Below, piece by piece: positions 1 to 8,745 of a DNA stretch of 64,000 nt. Every line of letters starts with the position of its first letter. The stretch's first letter is position 1. Position numbers and translations under genes: made by a program. This DNA is from Spirochaetota bacterium (GTDB taxonomy: Bacteria > Spirochaetota > Spirochaetia > SPDA01 > JAJSAL01). Where the stretch lies: contig JAJSAL010000151.1 of NCBI GenBank assembly GCA_024274705.1, positions 19,857 to 83,856 on the forward strand, given 5' to 3'. The notes below the pieces were generated by a model. It saw nothing but the letters and a program-made list of their open reading frames with translations, searched no databases and was not told the origin of the DNA.

Positions 1-2
1 AC

Positions 3-479
3 GACCTCGAACCGGTTACCGTGCTGGTGGTTGACGGCGGAACGACTATCCTCCAGGACGGTGAAATCCTGGCCAGTCCTGCGCTCTCACCCGGACAGTA
101 CAGGTTCGTCCTGATATGGGGAGAACAGCCGTATGACCTGGATTCCCACATGGTGACCCCTTCCGCCGAGCATATCTATTTTGGAAATCAAACCGGAACG
201 GGATTATACCTGGACGTAGACGATACATCGAGTTACGGTCCGGAAACCATTACCATAACAGACGTGGCAACCGGGACATACGGGTACTACGTACATAACT
301 ATTCAGGATCTCCTGAGATCACCACTTCAGAGGCAATCGTGAAAGTGTATGACGCAACCGGTCTTCTCCGGACGATTAATATTCCCACCAGCGGAACCGG
401 ATTGTACTGGAATGTCGCTACCTTAAGCGGTTTAACCCTGACCGTGTACAACACGATAGAGGCGAGTGAACCATACTAA
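3..479 (+). CDS. C-terminal part of a protein with a YfaP/DUF2135-like domain (5' end outside window)
   Basis: Frame is open to the left window edge; motif YDLDSHMVTPSAEHIYFGNQ typical of DUF2135; stop at 479. Confidence 0.55.
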   Translation, partial: DLEPVTVLVVDGGTTILQDGEILASPALSPGQYRFVLIWGEQPYDLDSHMVTPSAEHIYFGNQTGTGLYLDVDDTSSYGPETITITDVATGTYGYYVHNYSGSPEITTSEAIVKVYDATGLLRTINIPTSGTGLYWNVATLSGLTLTVYNTIEASEPY

Positions 480-524
480 CCTGGCCTTAAAATCGCCTAG
501 AACGCAGGGGCTGTCCTTTCGGGG

Positions 525-1730
525 TCAGCCCTTTCTTTCGTTAAAATTATCTATTATACAGTTCAGTTTTTCCCGGTAATAGGAAAAGTTCTCCCAGGTG
601 CAGTCCGGTGACGCGAAGTGATCCAGGTGGGGGATGTATCTTCCTTTCTGAAGAAGCTGTTTTACTATTTCCAGCTCCCCGTCGATTGCCTGTTTCCCGC
701 CGGAGCTGAACAGCACCCGTTTGTCAAAACCGCCCAGCACCTGGAACTCCGGAAAACCTTTACGTATGCGGAGGAGATCGTTTCCGGCGGCCCGTTCGAA
801 GGGATACATACCGGTAACCCCGGTTTCTGCGATAAGGGGAACCAGGTCCTCCACGTACCCGTCGCTGTCGGTAAGGATGATGTCCACTCCGGACTCCAGG
901 GCGAACCCGACCATCTGTTTGTACCTGGGCGTAAGAAATTCCCTGAAATGGTCCGGGGAGATCAGGGAGCCCTGTTTACCCGCCATATCTTCCCAGATGA
1001 GAATGCAGTCCACCTTCACGTCCCGGAGGATCCTGTCGTAATAGCGGAGGAGAAAGTGCAGGAACGTGTCGCACATGTCGTGGATCATGTCCGGCTGATC
1101 GTACAGGGCGATGAGATAACCGGTAACACCCATGATCTGCCTGGGAAATCCTAGAAACCCTCCCACAGTACCTCCTAAGCGGATGGGGAAATCCCTCTCT
1201 TCAAGCCTTTCGGCGATACCGTCCCAGCCCGGGGGAAGCCTCTTTTCGATGGTGGACGGGTGGTAGTACTCCTTGTACTCGTTCCAGGAGTTCCAGTCTT
1301 TTACCGGACTCTCGAGCTCCATGGGGAGGGAACCCATGGAGACGTCATTTTTACACAGCACCCCGTAGGCGTCCCGGTAGAGCACATGGGTATCCGTTTT
1401 CTCGATGATCTCCTCTTCGAACATGGGGCTGTAGTCCACGGGGAACTTGGTAAGGTACGGGTCCAGGCCGAACACGGGCTGGACGTTCCTGTCACCTGCT
1501 TTCTCCATATCCTTCCCGATATTCCTGTTCGCCATGACGGCGATGCCGTCGGAGTAATCTTCCGGTACCGGTTCCCGTACTTCAAGTCCCTGTTCAAACC
1601 AGGCGCGTACCGTACCTGCCCAGTATCCGAACTCAACTTTCGGGACCTGTACCTCCGGAGTATACTCTCCGGGGTTCATACGCATCACTGAGAGAAATTT
1701 TTCTCTTGCATCGAGTGCCATGATGCACAA
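525..1730 (-). CDS. URO-D superfamily protein (uroporphyrinogen decarboxylase-like), probable start 1721
   Basis: 401 aa; URO-D C-terminal pattern DIILTDSDGYVEDLVPLIAETGVTGMYPFERAAGNDLLRIRK...GGFDKR. Confidence 0.8.
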   Translation of the reverse strand: MCIMALDAREKFLSVMRMNPGEYTPEVQVPKVEFGYWAGTVRAWFEQGLEVREPVPEDYSDGIAVMANRNIGKDMEKAGDRNVQPVFGLDPYLTKFPVDYSPMFEEEIIEKTDTHVLYRDAYGVLCKNDVSMGSLPMELESPVKDWNSWNEYKEYYHPSTIEKRLPPGWDGIAERLEERDFPIRLGGTVGGFLGFPRQIMGVTGYLIALYDQPDMIHDMCDTFLHFLLRYYDRILRDVKVDCILIWEDMAGKQGSLISPDHFREFLTPRYKQMVGFALESGVDIILTDSDGYVEDLVPLIAETGVTGMYPFERAAGNDLLRIRKGFPEFQVLGGFDKRVLFSSGGKQAIDGELEIVKQLLQKGRYIPHLDHFASPDCTWENFSYYREKLNCIIDNFNERKG

Positions 1731-2843
1731 CTAGTACCGGCCGTATTTGTGTACCGCATTGATCATGGTGATGAAATTTTCATGGGGTATGTAGTTTACA
1801 ACACTGTGGCTGGACGCCGCTTCCCACCGGCCTCCTCCTTTCATCATCACTTCACAGTGGGCCTTCACATCATTCTCCACGTCTTCCGTGGTTCCCCGTA
1901 CCAGGGGATACTCGATGTCGATATTTCCGGAAAGGGTAACCCGGTTCCCGTACCGTTTCTTGTATTCACGGTAATCGCACCCGGATGGATCCATGGGGTT
2001 GATGCAGTTGATGCCCATATCGATAAGCATGTCCATCGCCTGGTCCAGTTTGCCGTCTGAATGAAACTTGACGGGGATCCCCGCATCGAGGGCAGGCTGA
2101 ATAATCCTCTCATACGAAGGGCGCCAGATCTTCCAAAAAATGTCCGGAGGTATAAACATACCGGTGTTGAAGGCAAAATCGTCTGCAACAAAGAGAATAT
2201 CCACGCCTTCCGCAATTGCACGGCGGTGAAGCTCTTCGTAGAAATCCGCCGATTTCGATATCAATTCTTCCAGGAACTCCTGGTCTTCTAAAGACATGAT
2301 CATACAGTCGTGCATACCGATGACGAACTCGTACAGAGTCTGAAAAAGACACCCGGAAAGCATAACCACCCCTATTTTCGTCCCCTCTACCGCTTTCCTG
2401 TATTCCCGGACATACCGGAGAACGTGTTCCAGTTCCGGTTCACCCGGCCATATCACCCTCTCCAAATCCTTCCTGGATTTCAGGCTCTTGTCATACATGA
2501 AATCAACGGTTCCGTCCTCTTTTTTCTGCTTGATCGGTGTCCAGAGGGCTTCCAGGGCGATGGCATCCTGACCTATGACGTTGCACAGATTGATATAATC
2601 TTCCGGGTACATGGGCCTTATGTCCGCACTCGTTTCTTCAGCACCTTTTGCGATGTCGCCGCCGACACTGAGAGTATTACCCGCAGGCTTACCCAGGATC
2701 TTTTCCACATGCTGATCTTCGATGAGCACCTCGAAATTCGGTACCCTGTCGGTCTTCTCCCCCCGGTAAGCGGCTTTAAGCCGTTCAATATCCGGACCGG
2801 CTGCCAGAGGTTCGAATTCCTGTGTATTAACAGTATTTGCCAT
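1731..2843 (-). CDS. URO-D superfamily protein
   Basis: KFHSDGKLDQAMDMLIDMGINCINPMDPSG; start at 2843 preferred because of upstream aaggagg; ORF extends to 2882. Confidence 0.8.
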   Translation of the reverse strand: MANTVNTQEFEPLAAGPDIERLKAAYRGEKTDRVPNFEVLIEDQHVEKILGKPAGNTLSVGGDIAKGAEETSADIRPMYPEDYINLCNVIGQDAIALEALWTPIKQKKEDGTVDFMYDKSLKSRKDLERVIWPGEPELEHVLRYVREYRKAVEGTKIGVVMLSGCLFQTLYEFVIGMHDCMIMSLEDQEFLEELISKSADFYEELHRRAIAEGVDILFVADDFAFNTGMFIPPDIFWKIWRPSYERIIQPALDAGIPVKFHSDGKLDQAMDMLIDMGINCINPMDPSGCDYREYKKRYGNRVTLSGNIDIEYPLVRGTTEDVENDVKAHCEVMMKGGGRWEAASSHSVVNYIPHENFITMINAVHKYGRY

Positions 2844-2904
2844 GAGCATCCTCCTTGCCTTCTGTTTTACGCGTATGTGCATTGTACCATGATAAATCTG
2901 TTAT

Positions 2905-2940
2905 AAAATGCACAAAAAAGTAAAAATGATACAGATTATG
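2905..2940 (+). promoter_or_regulatory. 36-bp conserved element (putative operator) upstream of the URO-D pair
   Basis: aaaatgcacaaaaaagtaaaaatgatacagattatg; 31/36 identical to 54766..54801. Confidence 0.6.
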
Positions 2941-2961
2941 AACTCTGTCTTTTCCCTGCAA

Positions 2962-3978
2962 TTAAAACTCCCCTACCAAATTCCGTATTTCACCGGCGAT
3001 CCGCTCCGGCTGCGGTATGTAGAACTTTTCCATCGGCGGGGAAAACGGAGCCGGCGTGTTAGGCGCTGCGATCCTCCGGATCGGGGCAAGGAGATAATCA
3101 GGGATCCTCTCTGCCACCTGCATGCCGATTTCCGCGCCCAGGCCGCTCTGTTTGGGTGATTCCTCCACCACCGCCAGCCTGCCGGTTTTTTTAACCGAAC
3201 CAATGATAAGATCGATATCCAGGGGCCAGAGGGTCCTGGGATCGATCACTTCCACGTTGATTCCTTCCTGGGAAAGGGTTTCCGCAGCCTGCAGAGAATA
3301 ATGCATCATCAGGAGGTTCGCCACGATGGTAACGTCCGAACCTTCCCTCCGGATAATTCCCTTCCCGATAGGCACGATGTAATCCTCATCGGGTATTTCG
3401 GAAGAGGCATCCAGGGTTCCTGCTTCCTGCCTGATGCCCTTGGAACCGTAGAGACGCTTGTGCTCGAATATCAGCACCGGGTCGTCGTCCCGGACAGCCG
3501 CCCGGAGGAGTCCCATGGCGTCGTAAGCAGTGGCAGGGGCAACGACCTTGATACCGGGACAGCCGATAAAATAAGGTTCCAGGTTCTGGGCGTGCTGCGA
3601 CCCCCTTCCGGTGACGCCCACAGGTGCCCGCATAACCACCGGCATGGTGAGCTTACCGCCGGACATGTAGCGCATCTTTGCTATCTGGTTTACCACCTGG
3701 TCCATGCAGCACAGGAGAAAGTCCCCGTACTGAACGTCTGCGATAGGGCGCATGCCCATGGCACCGGCACCGCAGGCCATACCCATGATAGCGATCTCAG
3801 AGATCGGGGTGTCGATAATCCGGTCCCGGAAATCCTTCTCCAGTCCCAGGGTTACCGTAAAGGCTCCCCCGTATCCCCCGGGAATACCGATATCCTCCCC
3901 TATGCAGAACACGGCCTCGTCCCGCTCCATCTCGCCGTGAATAGCAGTACGCAGTGCTTCGGTTATACTCATCCTCAT
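2962..3978 (-). CDS. TPP-dependent 2-oxoacid/acetoin dehydrogenase E1 beta subunit
   Basis: MSITEALRTAIHGEMERDEAVFCIGEDIG...GGAFTVTLGLEKDFRDRIIDTPISE. Confidence 0.9.
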   Translation of the reverse strand: MRMSITEALRTAIHGEMERDEAVFCIGEDIGIPGGYGGAFTVTLGLEKDFRDRIIDTPISEIAIMGMACGAGAMGMRPIADVQYGDFLLCCMDQVVNQIAKMRYMSGGKLTMPVVMRAPVGVTGRGSQHAQNLEPYFIGCPGIKVVAPATAYDAMGLLRAAVRDDDPVLIFEHKRLYGSKGIRQEAGTLDASSEIPDEDYIVPIGKGIIRREGSDVTIVANLLMMHYSLQAAETLSQEGINVEVIDPRTLWPLDIDLIIGSVKKTGRLAVVEESPKQSGLGAEIGMQVAERIPDYLLAPIRRIAAPNTPAPFSPPMEKFYIPQPERIAGEIRNLVGEF

Positions 3979-4979
3979 CTCGGCACCTCACAGGTTACGT
4001 ACAGGTCTTCGTAGGTATCTTCAGGTTTCGGCTCTTCGCTGGTCTGGCCGAACAGGATCGCATCATCCACAGCTCTTTCCACCTCGTCTTTTATCGATTG
4101 TATTTCTTTCTCATCAGCCACGCCGTACTCCAGCAGGATCTTTTCACATGCCGGAACAGAATCCTTTCCTTTCCAGTGCTCTTTTTCTTCTTTGGTCATG
4201 TAATTGTTCGGGTCCCGCCGGGAATGGCCGCAGAGACGAAAGGTCTTCAGTTCCAGAAGGGTCGGCCCTTCCCCTTTCCGGGCCAGGTCCACTGCTTCCC
4301 TGGCGTGTTGGTACACTGCAAATACATCCATACCATCGGCAATATCACTCCGCATTCCGTAGGCCGCACCCCGGTCCGCGATGTCCTTGATTTTCATCAC
4401 CCGTTTTACACTGGTGGAAGCACCGTAAAGGTTGTTTTCACACACGAACAGGGCGGGCAGATCGTAGACTGCCGCTGCGTTCAGCCCCTCGTGGAAGGCC
4501 CCTTCGTTGGATGCGCCGTCACCGAAAAAACTCACTGCAATGCGCTTTTCCTTCCGGATTTTGAAGGCCATGGCCATGCCCGCAATGATAGGGATGTTTC
4601 CTCCGACAATGGCTATAGCCGGAAGCATTCCTAAGCTTAAGTCTCCGACATGCATGGATCCGCCTTTCCCCTTACAGCACCCGGTAACTTTACCGTACAG
4701 CTCTGCAGCGACAGCATTAAGAGTGATTCCCCGGGCGATGGCGTGGCCGTGGGGTCTGTGGGTAGACGCAATAACGTCATCATCTTCGAGAGCGGCGGTT
4801 ACGCCCACGGCGCAGGCTTCCTGCCCGATATATTGATGCACCGTACCGGGCATCTTCCCTTCCAGGAAGAGGTACCGGATCTTCTCTTCGAATACCCGGA
4901 TTTCCAGCATCCGGCGGTACATGCCTTGAACCTTATCCTTCCCCAATACATCGATTATCTTTTTATAGTCTGTTTTCAC
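3975..4979 (-). CDS. TPP-dependent 2-oxoacid/acetoin dehydrogenase E1 alpha subunit
   Basis: GTVHQYIGQEACAVGV...GKGGSMHVGDL...FFGDGASNEGAFHEGLN. Confidence 0.9.
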   Translation of the reverse strand: MKTDYKKIIDVLGKDKVQGMYRRMLEIRVFEEKIRYLFLEGKMPGTVHQYIGQEACAVGVTAALEDDDVIASTHRPHGHAIARGITLNAVAAELYGKVTGCCKGKGGSMHVGDLSLGMLPAIAIVGGNIPIIAGMAMAFKIRKEKRIAVSFFGDGASNEGAFHEGLNAAAVYDLPALFVCENNLYGASTSVKRVMKIKDIADRGAAYGMRSDIADGMDVFAVYQHAREAVDLARKGEGPTLLELKTFRLCGHSRRDPNNYMTKEEKEHWKGKDSVPACEKILLEYGVADEKEIQSIKDEVERAVDDAILFGQTSEEPKPEDTYEDLYVTCEVPR

Positions 4980-6268
4980 GACATCTCCTCTTCAATAATG
5001 TTCTTCAGCTCCCCTAAGAATTCGGCTCCCTGTACCCCGTTCACTACGCGGTGGTCGAAACTTCCCGTTACAATTACAGCCGGACGGATCCTCATGGTAT
5101 CATCGTCGCCTATCACCATCTTCTTCTCCATCCTTCCGATGGCCAGGATACCCGCCTGTTTCGGGCTGATAATGGCGAAGAACTCATCCACCGGATACAT
5201 CCCCAGGTTGCTCACTGTAAAGGTTCCCCCTTTCATGTCTTCCTTCTGAAGTTTTCCGTTCCGTACCTTTCCCGCCAGCCGGGAGATCCCTTTACCTATC
5301 TCACGAATATCCTTCGTGAGTGGGTCCCGAACAACCGGCACATAGAGTTCATCCCCTGAAGCAACGGCCAGGGCAATCCCGATGTTCCCGTACAGGTGTA
5401 CCGTGTTGTCCTGGAAATATCCATTCAGCCTGGGATGCCTGGACAGGGCAATCGCAATTGCTTTCACCAGGAACGCCGTTACGGATACCCTTTTTCCGTC
5501 GGGATAGGGATGATCTGCCCTGTGCTGCAGCAGATGGTCCATGTAGACCGTTGTTTTAAGATAGTAATGAGGTATCTCGTTCTTACTCTTTGAAAGATTG
5601 AACGCGATGGCCTGCTGGTTCCCGGTAAGCCCTATCCCGGCTTCATGAACGCCGACAGGAGCAGGCGCACCCGATCGATACCCTTCAAGATCGTCCCTGG
5701 TGATCAGCCCCCCGGGTCCTGTACCTTTCACGCTGCTTAAGTCGATACCATGCTTTTGAGCCAGGTTCCGTACGATTGCAGTGACCTTTACTCCGGAAAC
5801 CGGTGACGTTACCCGGCCGAATAAGTCCTTACCGGTAACGGTACCGCCCAGTCCGGTCCCAACCACTTCCTCAAGGTTACATCCCCTTTTAGCCGCAATA
5901 TCCTGGGCTACAGGCGAGAGGGTTACCGGCGCGACTGATGCCGGTTGCCGCTGAAGGTGCAGCGGCTTAAGAGGTACCGGTTGTACTTCCGCCGGAACTG
6001 CCGTTCCCTCTCCTCTAGGCACCTCTTCCCCCTCAGCTCCGATAATTGCAATGGCCGTCCCAGCCTGGATGACCGTGTCCGGTTCCACCAGGATTTTCAG
6101 CACCCTGCCGGAAGCAAAACTTTCCACTTCCATGGAGACCTTGTCTGTTTCCACTTCGCAGACCGGGTCTCCTTTTTGTATTGTGTCCCCTTCTTTTACA
6201 AGCCAGCCGACGAGTTTTACCTCGTCGGTGGTCTGGCTCAACGGGGGCATAACGATTTCAGTTGCCAT
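4976..6268 (-). CDS. Dihydrolipoamide acyltransferase E2 (lipoyl domain, two tandem peripheral-subunit-binding domains, catalytic domain)
   Basis: Lipoyl ETDKVSME; two PSBD-like segments; catalytic SFDHRVVNG. Confidence 0.9.
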   Translation of the reverse strand: MATEIVMPPLSQTTDEVKLVGWLVKEGDTIQKGDPVCEVETDKVSMEVESFASGRVLKILVEPDTVIQAGTAIAIIGAEGEEVPRGEGTAVPAEVQPVPLKPLHLQRQPASVAPVTLSPVAQDIAAKRGCNLEEVVGTGLGGTVTGKDLFGRVTSPVSGVKVTAIVRNLAQKHGIDLSSVKGTGPGGLITRDDLEGYRSGAPAPVGVHEAGIGLTGNQQAIAFNLSKSKNEIPHYYLKTTVYMDHLLQHRADHPYPDGKRVSVTAFLVKAIAIALSRHPRLNGYFQDNTVHLYGNIGIALAVASGDELYVPVVRDPLTKDIREIGKGISRLAGKVRNGKLQKEDMKGGTFTVSNLGMYPVDEFFAIISPKQAGILAIGRMEKKMVIGDDDTMRIRPAVIVTGSFDHRVVNGVQGAEFLGELKNIIEEEMS

Positions 6269-6283
6269 GGTTAGTTACCGCCC

Positions 6284-7627
6284 TTATAGCTTGAACTCCT
6301 TGGGATGGAACTTCGGGTCCACCCGGAGCCAGGGAGTCGTAGGCCGTTCGAAGTAACCCCACTGTTCAAGGGCGCTTCGAAGTGCCTTGTTCTCCGGTTT
6401 CCGGGCATATTCGTCGATAGGTATATCGTTCATAACCGCGTATATCGCCTGCTGCCAGGCCTGGGCGCCGGCGGTGTAGCCGTCTTTGTGACCCAGCATG
6501 CCGCCGCCTGCGGGAATAATGGTATCCACACCGAATTCCGGGATGATGATGGGAGCCAGCCCCGGGTACATGCCTGCTGCAGGCATGGGCCACATCTTCC
6601 TGAGGTGAAAAAGGTGAGCCTGGCCTAGGTGCTGGCACCTTAAGCCCTCTTCCAGGCTCACCATTGGAATACTGGACCAGAAGGAGGGAGTCAGCGTATT
6701 GTCTGCTCCGCAGAGGCGGATGAGCTTGGTGAATACCGGCCAGGAGATGCTCTTCATTGCGGCTATCATGTGCGAATTGTGCACCATGACCGGAACGTTG
6801 ATTGCAGGATCCTCCGTTATTGCCCGTATTGCCGACAACCCCACGGAATAGGTGATGAGGAGTCCGTTCGCCCCTAGTTCCACCGCCCGCCTGGCTTTTT
6901 CGTGCATCTTTTCCACTTCGTCGGTGATGGAACAGTAATAGACCATCTTCTTCTTACCGGTCTTCGCGGAAGCCCGTTCTATGGCGTCCATCACATATTT
7001 CAGCCTGTCTTCATACTTGTTGTTGTAGCTGTCGGAGAGCATTTCGTCGTCTTTACACAGGTCGGCGCCTCCCATGGCTGTTTCGTACACCTGCGCTCCT
7101 GTCTGCTCCGGGGTCATCCCCATTTTCGGCTTGATGATGTGGAGAGAAAGGGGGCGGTCATAGACATCCAGCAGTTCCCGGATACCGGAAACACCGAATT
7201 TAGGACCCTTGAAGTTCTTCACCATATTTTCCGGAAGTGTGACGTCCAGAAGCCGTAAATCCTTCGAATATGCGAAGCAGTTGCCCGCTATGGATAGAAG
7301 CGCCATGGGAATGTTGTTGTGCCAGGCAGCGATAGGGAACGCCAGTTGCACGACACAGGCCTTTGTATAGGCCTCGTCCACGGGCAGTTCATAGTAACCA
7401 ACCACCTTTCCGGAAAGATTGAGCCTCACCTCTTCGGTGTCTTCCTTTACCTTCTGCCAGGACCCGGTGGATCCTTCGATTGCCATTGCCTCCACCAGCT
7501 TGAAGTGATCGATAAAATCCACCCCGGGAAGGGTGTCCTTCATGTAGTAGGTAGCAACGATGTTGTCTTTCAAGTCGATGCCGTCCAGGGCGTTCTCAAA
7601 GATAATGGGATCGTGAATGCGTGTCAT
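6284..7627 (-). CDS. RuBisCO-like protein (RLP / form IV-type)
   Basis: HIIKPKMGMTPEQTG, GGADLCKDDE (carbamylation-type K-x-D-E retained), IIPAGGGMLGHKDG; loop-6 GTVVGKLEG absent. Confidence 0.88.
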   Translation of the reverse strand: MTRIHDPIIFENALDGIDLKDNIVATYYMKDTLPGVDFIDHFKLVEAMAIEGSTGSWQKVKEDTEEVRLNLSGKVVGYYELPVDEAYTKACVVQLAFPIAAWHNNIPMALLSIAGNCFAYSKDLRLLDVTLPENMVKNFKGPKFGVSGIRELLDVYDRPLSLHIIKPKMGMTPEQTGAQVYETAMGGADLCKDDEMLSDSYNNKYEDRLKYVMDAIERASAKTGKKKMVYYCSITDEVEKMHEKARRAVELGANGLLITYSVGLSAIRAITEDPAINVPVMVHNSHMIAAMKSISWPVFTKLIRLCGADNTLTPSFWSSIPMVSLEEGLRCQHLGQAHLFHLRKMWPMPAAGMYPGLAPIIIPEFGVDTIIPAGGGMLGHKDGYTAGAQAWQQAIYAVMNDIPIDEYARKPENKALRSALEQWGYFERPTTPWLRVDPKFHPKEFKL

Positions 7628-7664
7628 ACTCTTTCTCCTTATTCTGTATTAAAATTTTGTTCGT

Positions 7665-8510
7665 TTATTTTACCCGTAGATTACGGTTAACGATCTTTTC
7701 TATGCCCCTGATCTCTTCGATCCCGGCGTTATCGGTTTTGGACGCCAGTATGATATAGAGAGCACGTACCAAGGTAAGCTGGGCCACCATGGAATTGGAC
7801 TGGGCGAAATGTACCTGCCGCTCATGGCACGCAGTAAGCAGGATACAGTCCGACAGCTTTGCCAGGGCTGAATCTCCGTAGTTGGTCAGTGCAACGATGT
7901 ATGCTCCGTTTTGCCGGGCAAGTCCCGCCGCCTCTACCACCTGTTTCTGTCTCCCGGAATGGGAAATACAGAAAAAGACGTCGTTTTTGTGCCCGTGGCC
8001 CGCGCATACGAGCATCTCGTAGGGGTCGATAAGGGTCTTCGCCTTGTACCTGAGATGGGAAAGCTGGATCGCACCAAGCTGCCCTATCCTCCCGGATCCG
8101 CCTAAACCGAGGAAATAGAGCATATCGCACCGGCAAATCCTTTCCGCCACACCGGATACTGCAGTGAAATCCACAACGCCTTCAGTCGCCTGCAGATTGG
8201 TAACAGCTTCGGAAAATACTTTCCTGATGCTTAAAGAAGGTTCATCATCCCGGTTAAAAATAGGAAGAATCTGTTCCGGCTCGTAATGTAAATCCCGGGA
8301 AAAGGTGATTTTAAACCGCTTGAAGCTGTCATACCCTAAACGCTTGCAGAACCGTGATATCGATGCGACTGACGTGCCGATGGCACCTGCGATTTCTTCT
8401 ATAGAATTATTAAGCCCTTCGAAATCGATATCCAGAAAGTAATCCGCAATCTTTTTCTGAACGGGTTTCAATTCATTGTAGATCACTTTGATCTCTGTCA
8501 TGATAGACAT
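7665..8510 (-). CDS. RpiR-family transcriptional regulator (HTH + SIS)
   Basis: GTSVASISRFCKRLGYDSFKRFKI HTH and SIS domain FLGLGGSGRIGQ. Confidence 0.88.
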   Translation of the reverse strand: MSIMTEIKVIYNELKPVQKKIADYFLDIDFEGLNNSIEEIAGAIGTSVASISRFCKRLGYDSFKRFKITFSRDLHYEPEQILPIFNRDDEPSLSIRKVFSEAVTNLQATEGVVDFTAVSGVAERICRCDMLYFLGLGGSGRIGQLGAIQLSHLRYKAKTLIDPYEMLVCAGHGHKNDVFFCISHSGRQKQVVEAAGLARQNGAYIVALTNYGDSALAKLSDCILLTACHERQVHFAQSNSMVAQLTLVRALYIILASKTDNAGIEEIRGIEKIVNRNLRVK

Positions 8511-8562
8511 GGGTGCATCTTATGTAAAAAATTATTTTTCGTCAAGCAGTCAGATCGTTTAA

Positions 8563-8577
8563 TGTAAATTATTTTCA
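8563..8577 (-). promoter_or_regulatory. Candidate RpiR operator TGTAA-N5-TTTCA
   Basis: tgtaaattattttca upstream of rpiR start 8510; matches sites at 40032 and 40065. Confidence 0.45.
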
Positions 8578-8745
8578 CTTACCTGCCTTTTCACAGGGTC
8601 TACTATTGCAGGTCTTTTCTCCGTGCACATTCACGGACAAGACAGGTCTTCACTGGTGGGAGTCATGCCGCCGAATAAATCAATGGAATTTACCTGAGTA
8701 AAGTGGTATACTACCATATAAAAATTCCCATAGAAGGATTCAAAT

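Noticed and set aside
618-1154. Long plus-strand ORFs opposite the first URO-D gene (and many similar antisense ORFs across the window, e.g. 3301..4014, 36688..37392, 56165..57229)
   Set aside because: They lie antisense to clear protein families, have no recognisable domains, and are expected as shadow ORFs in GC-rich coding DNA
525-2843. HemE (heme biosynthesis) annotation for URO-D proteins
   Set aside because: Multiple divergent copies, no other heme genes, and no HemE N-terminal MRQAGR-type motif seen
6284-7627. Genuine CO2-fixing RuBisCO large subunit
   Set aside because: Loop-6 GTVVGKLEG is missing, and no phosphoribulokinase or small subunit is present; treated as a RuBisCO-like protein
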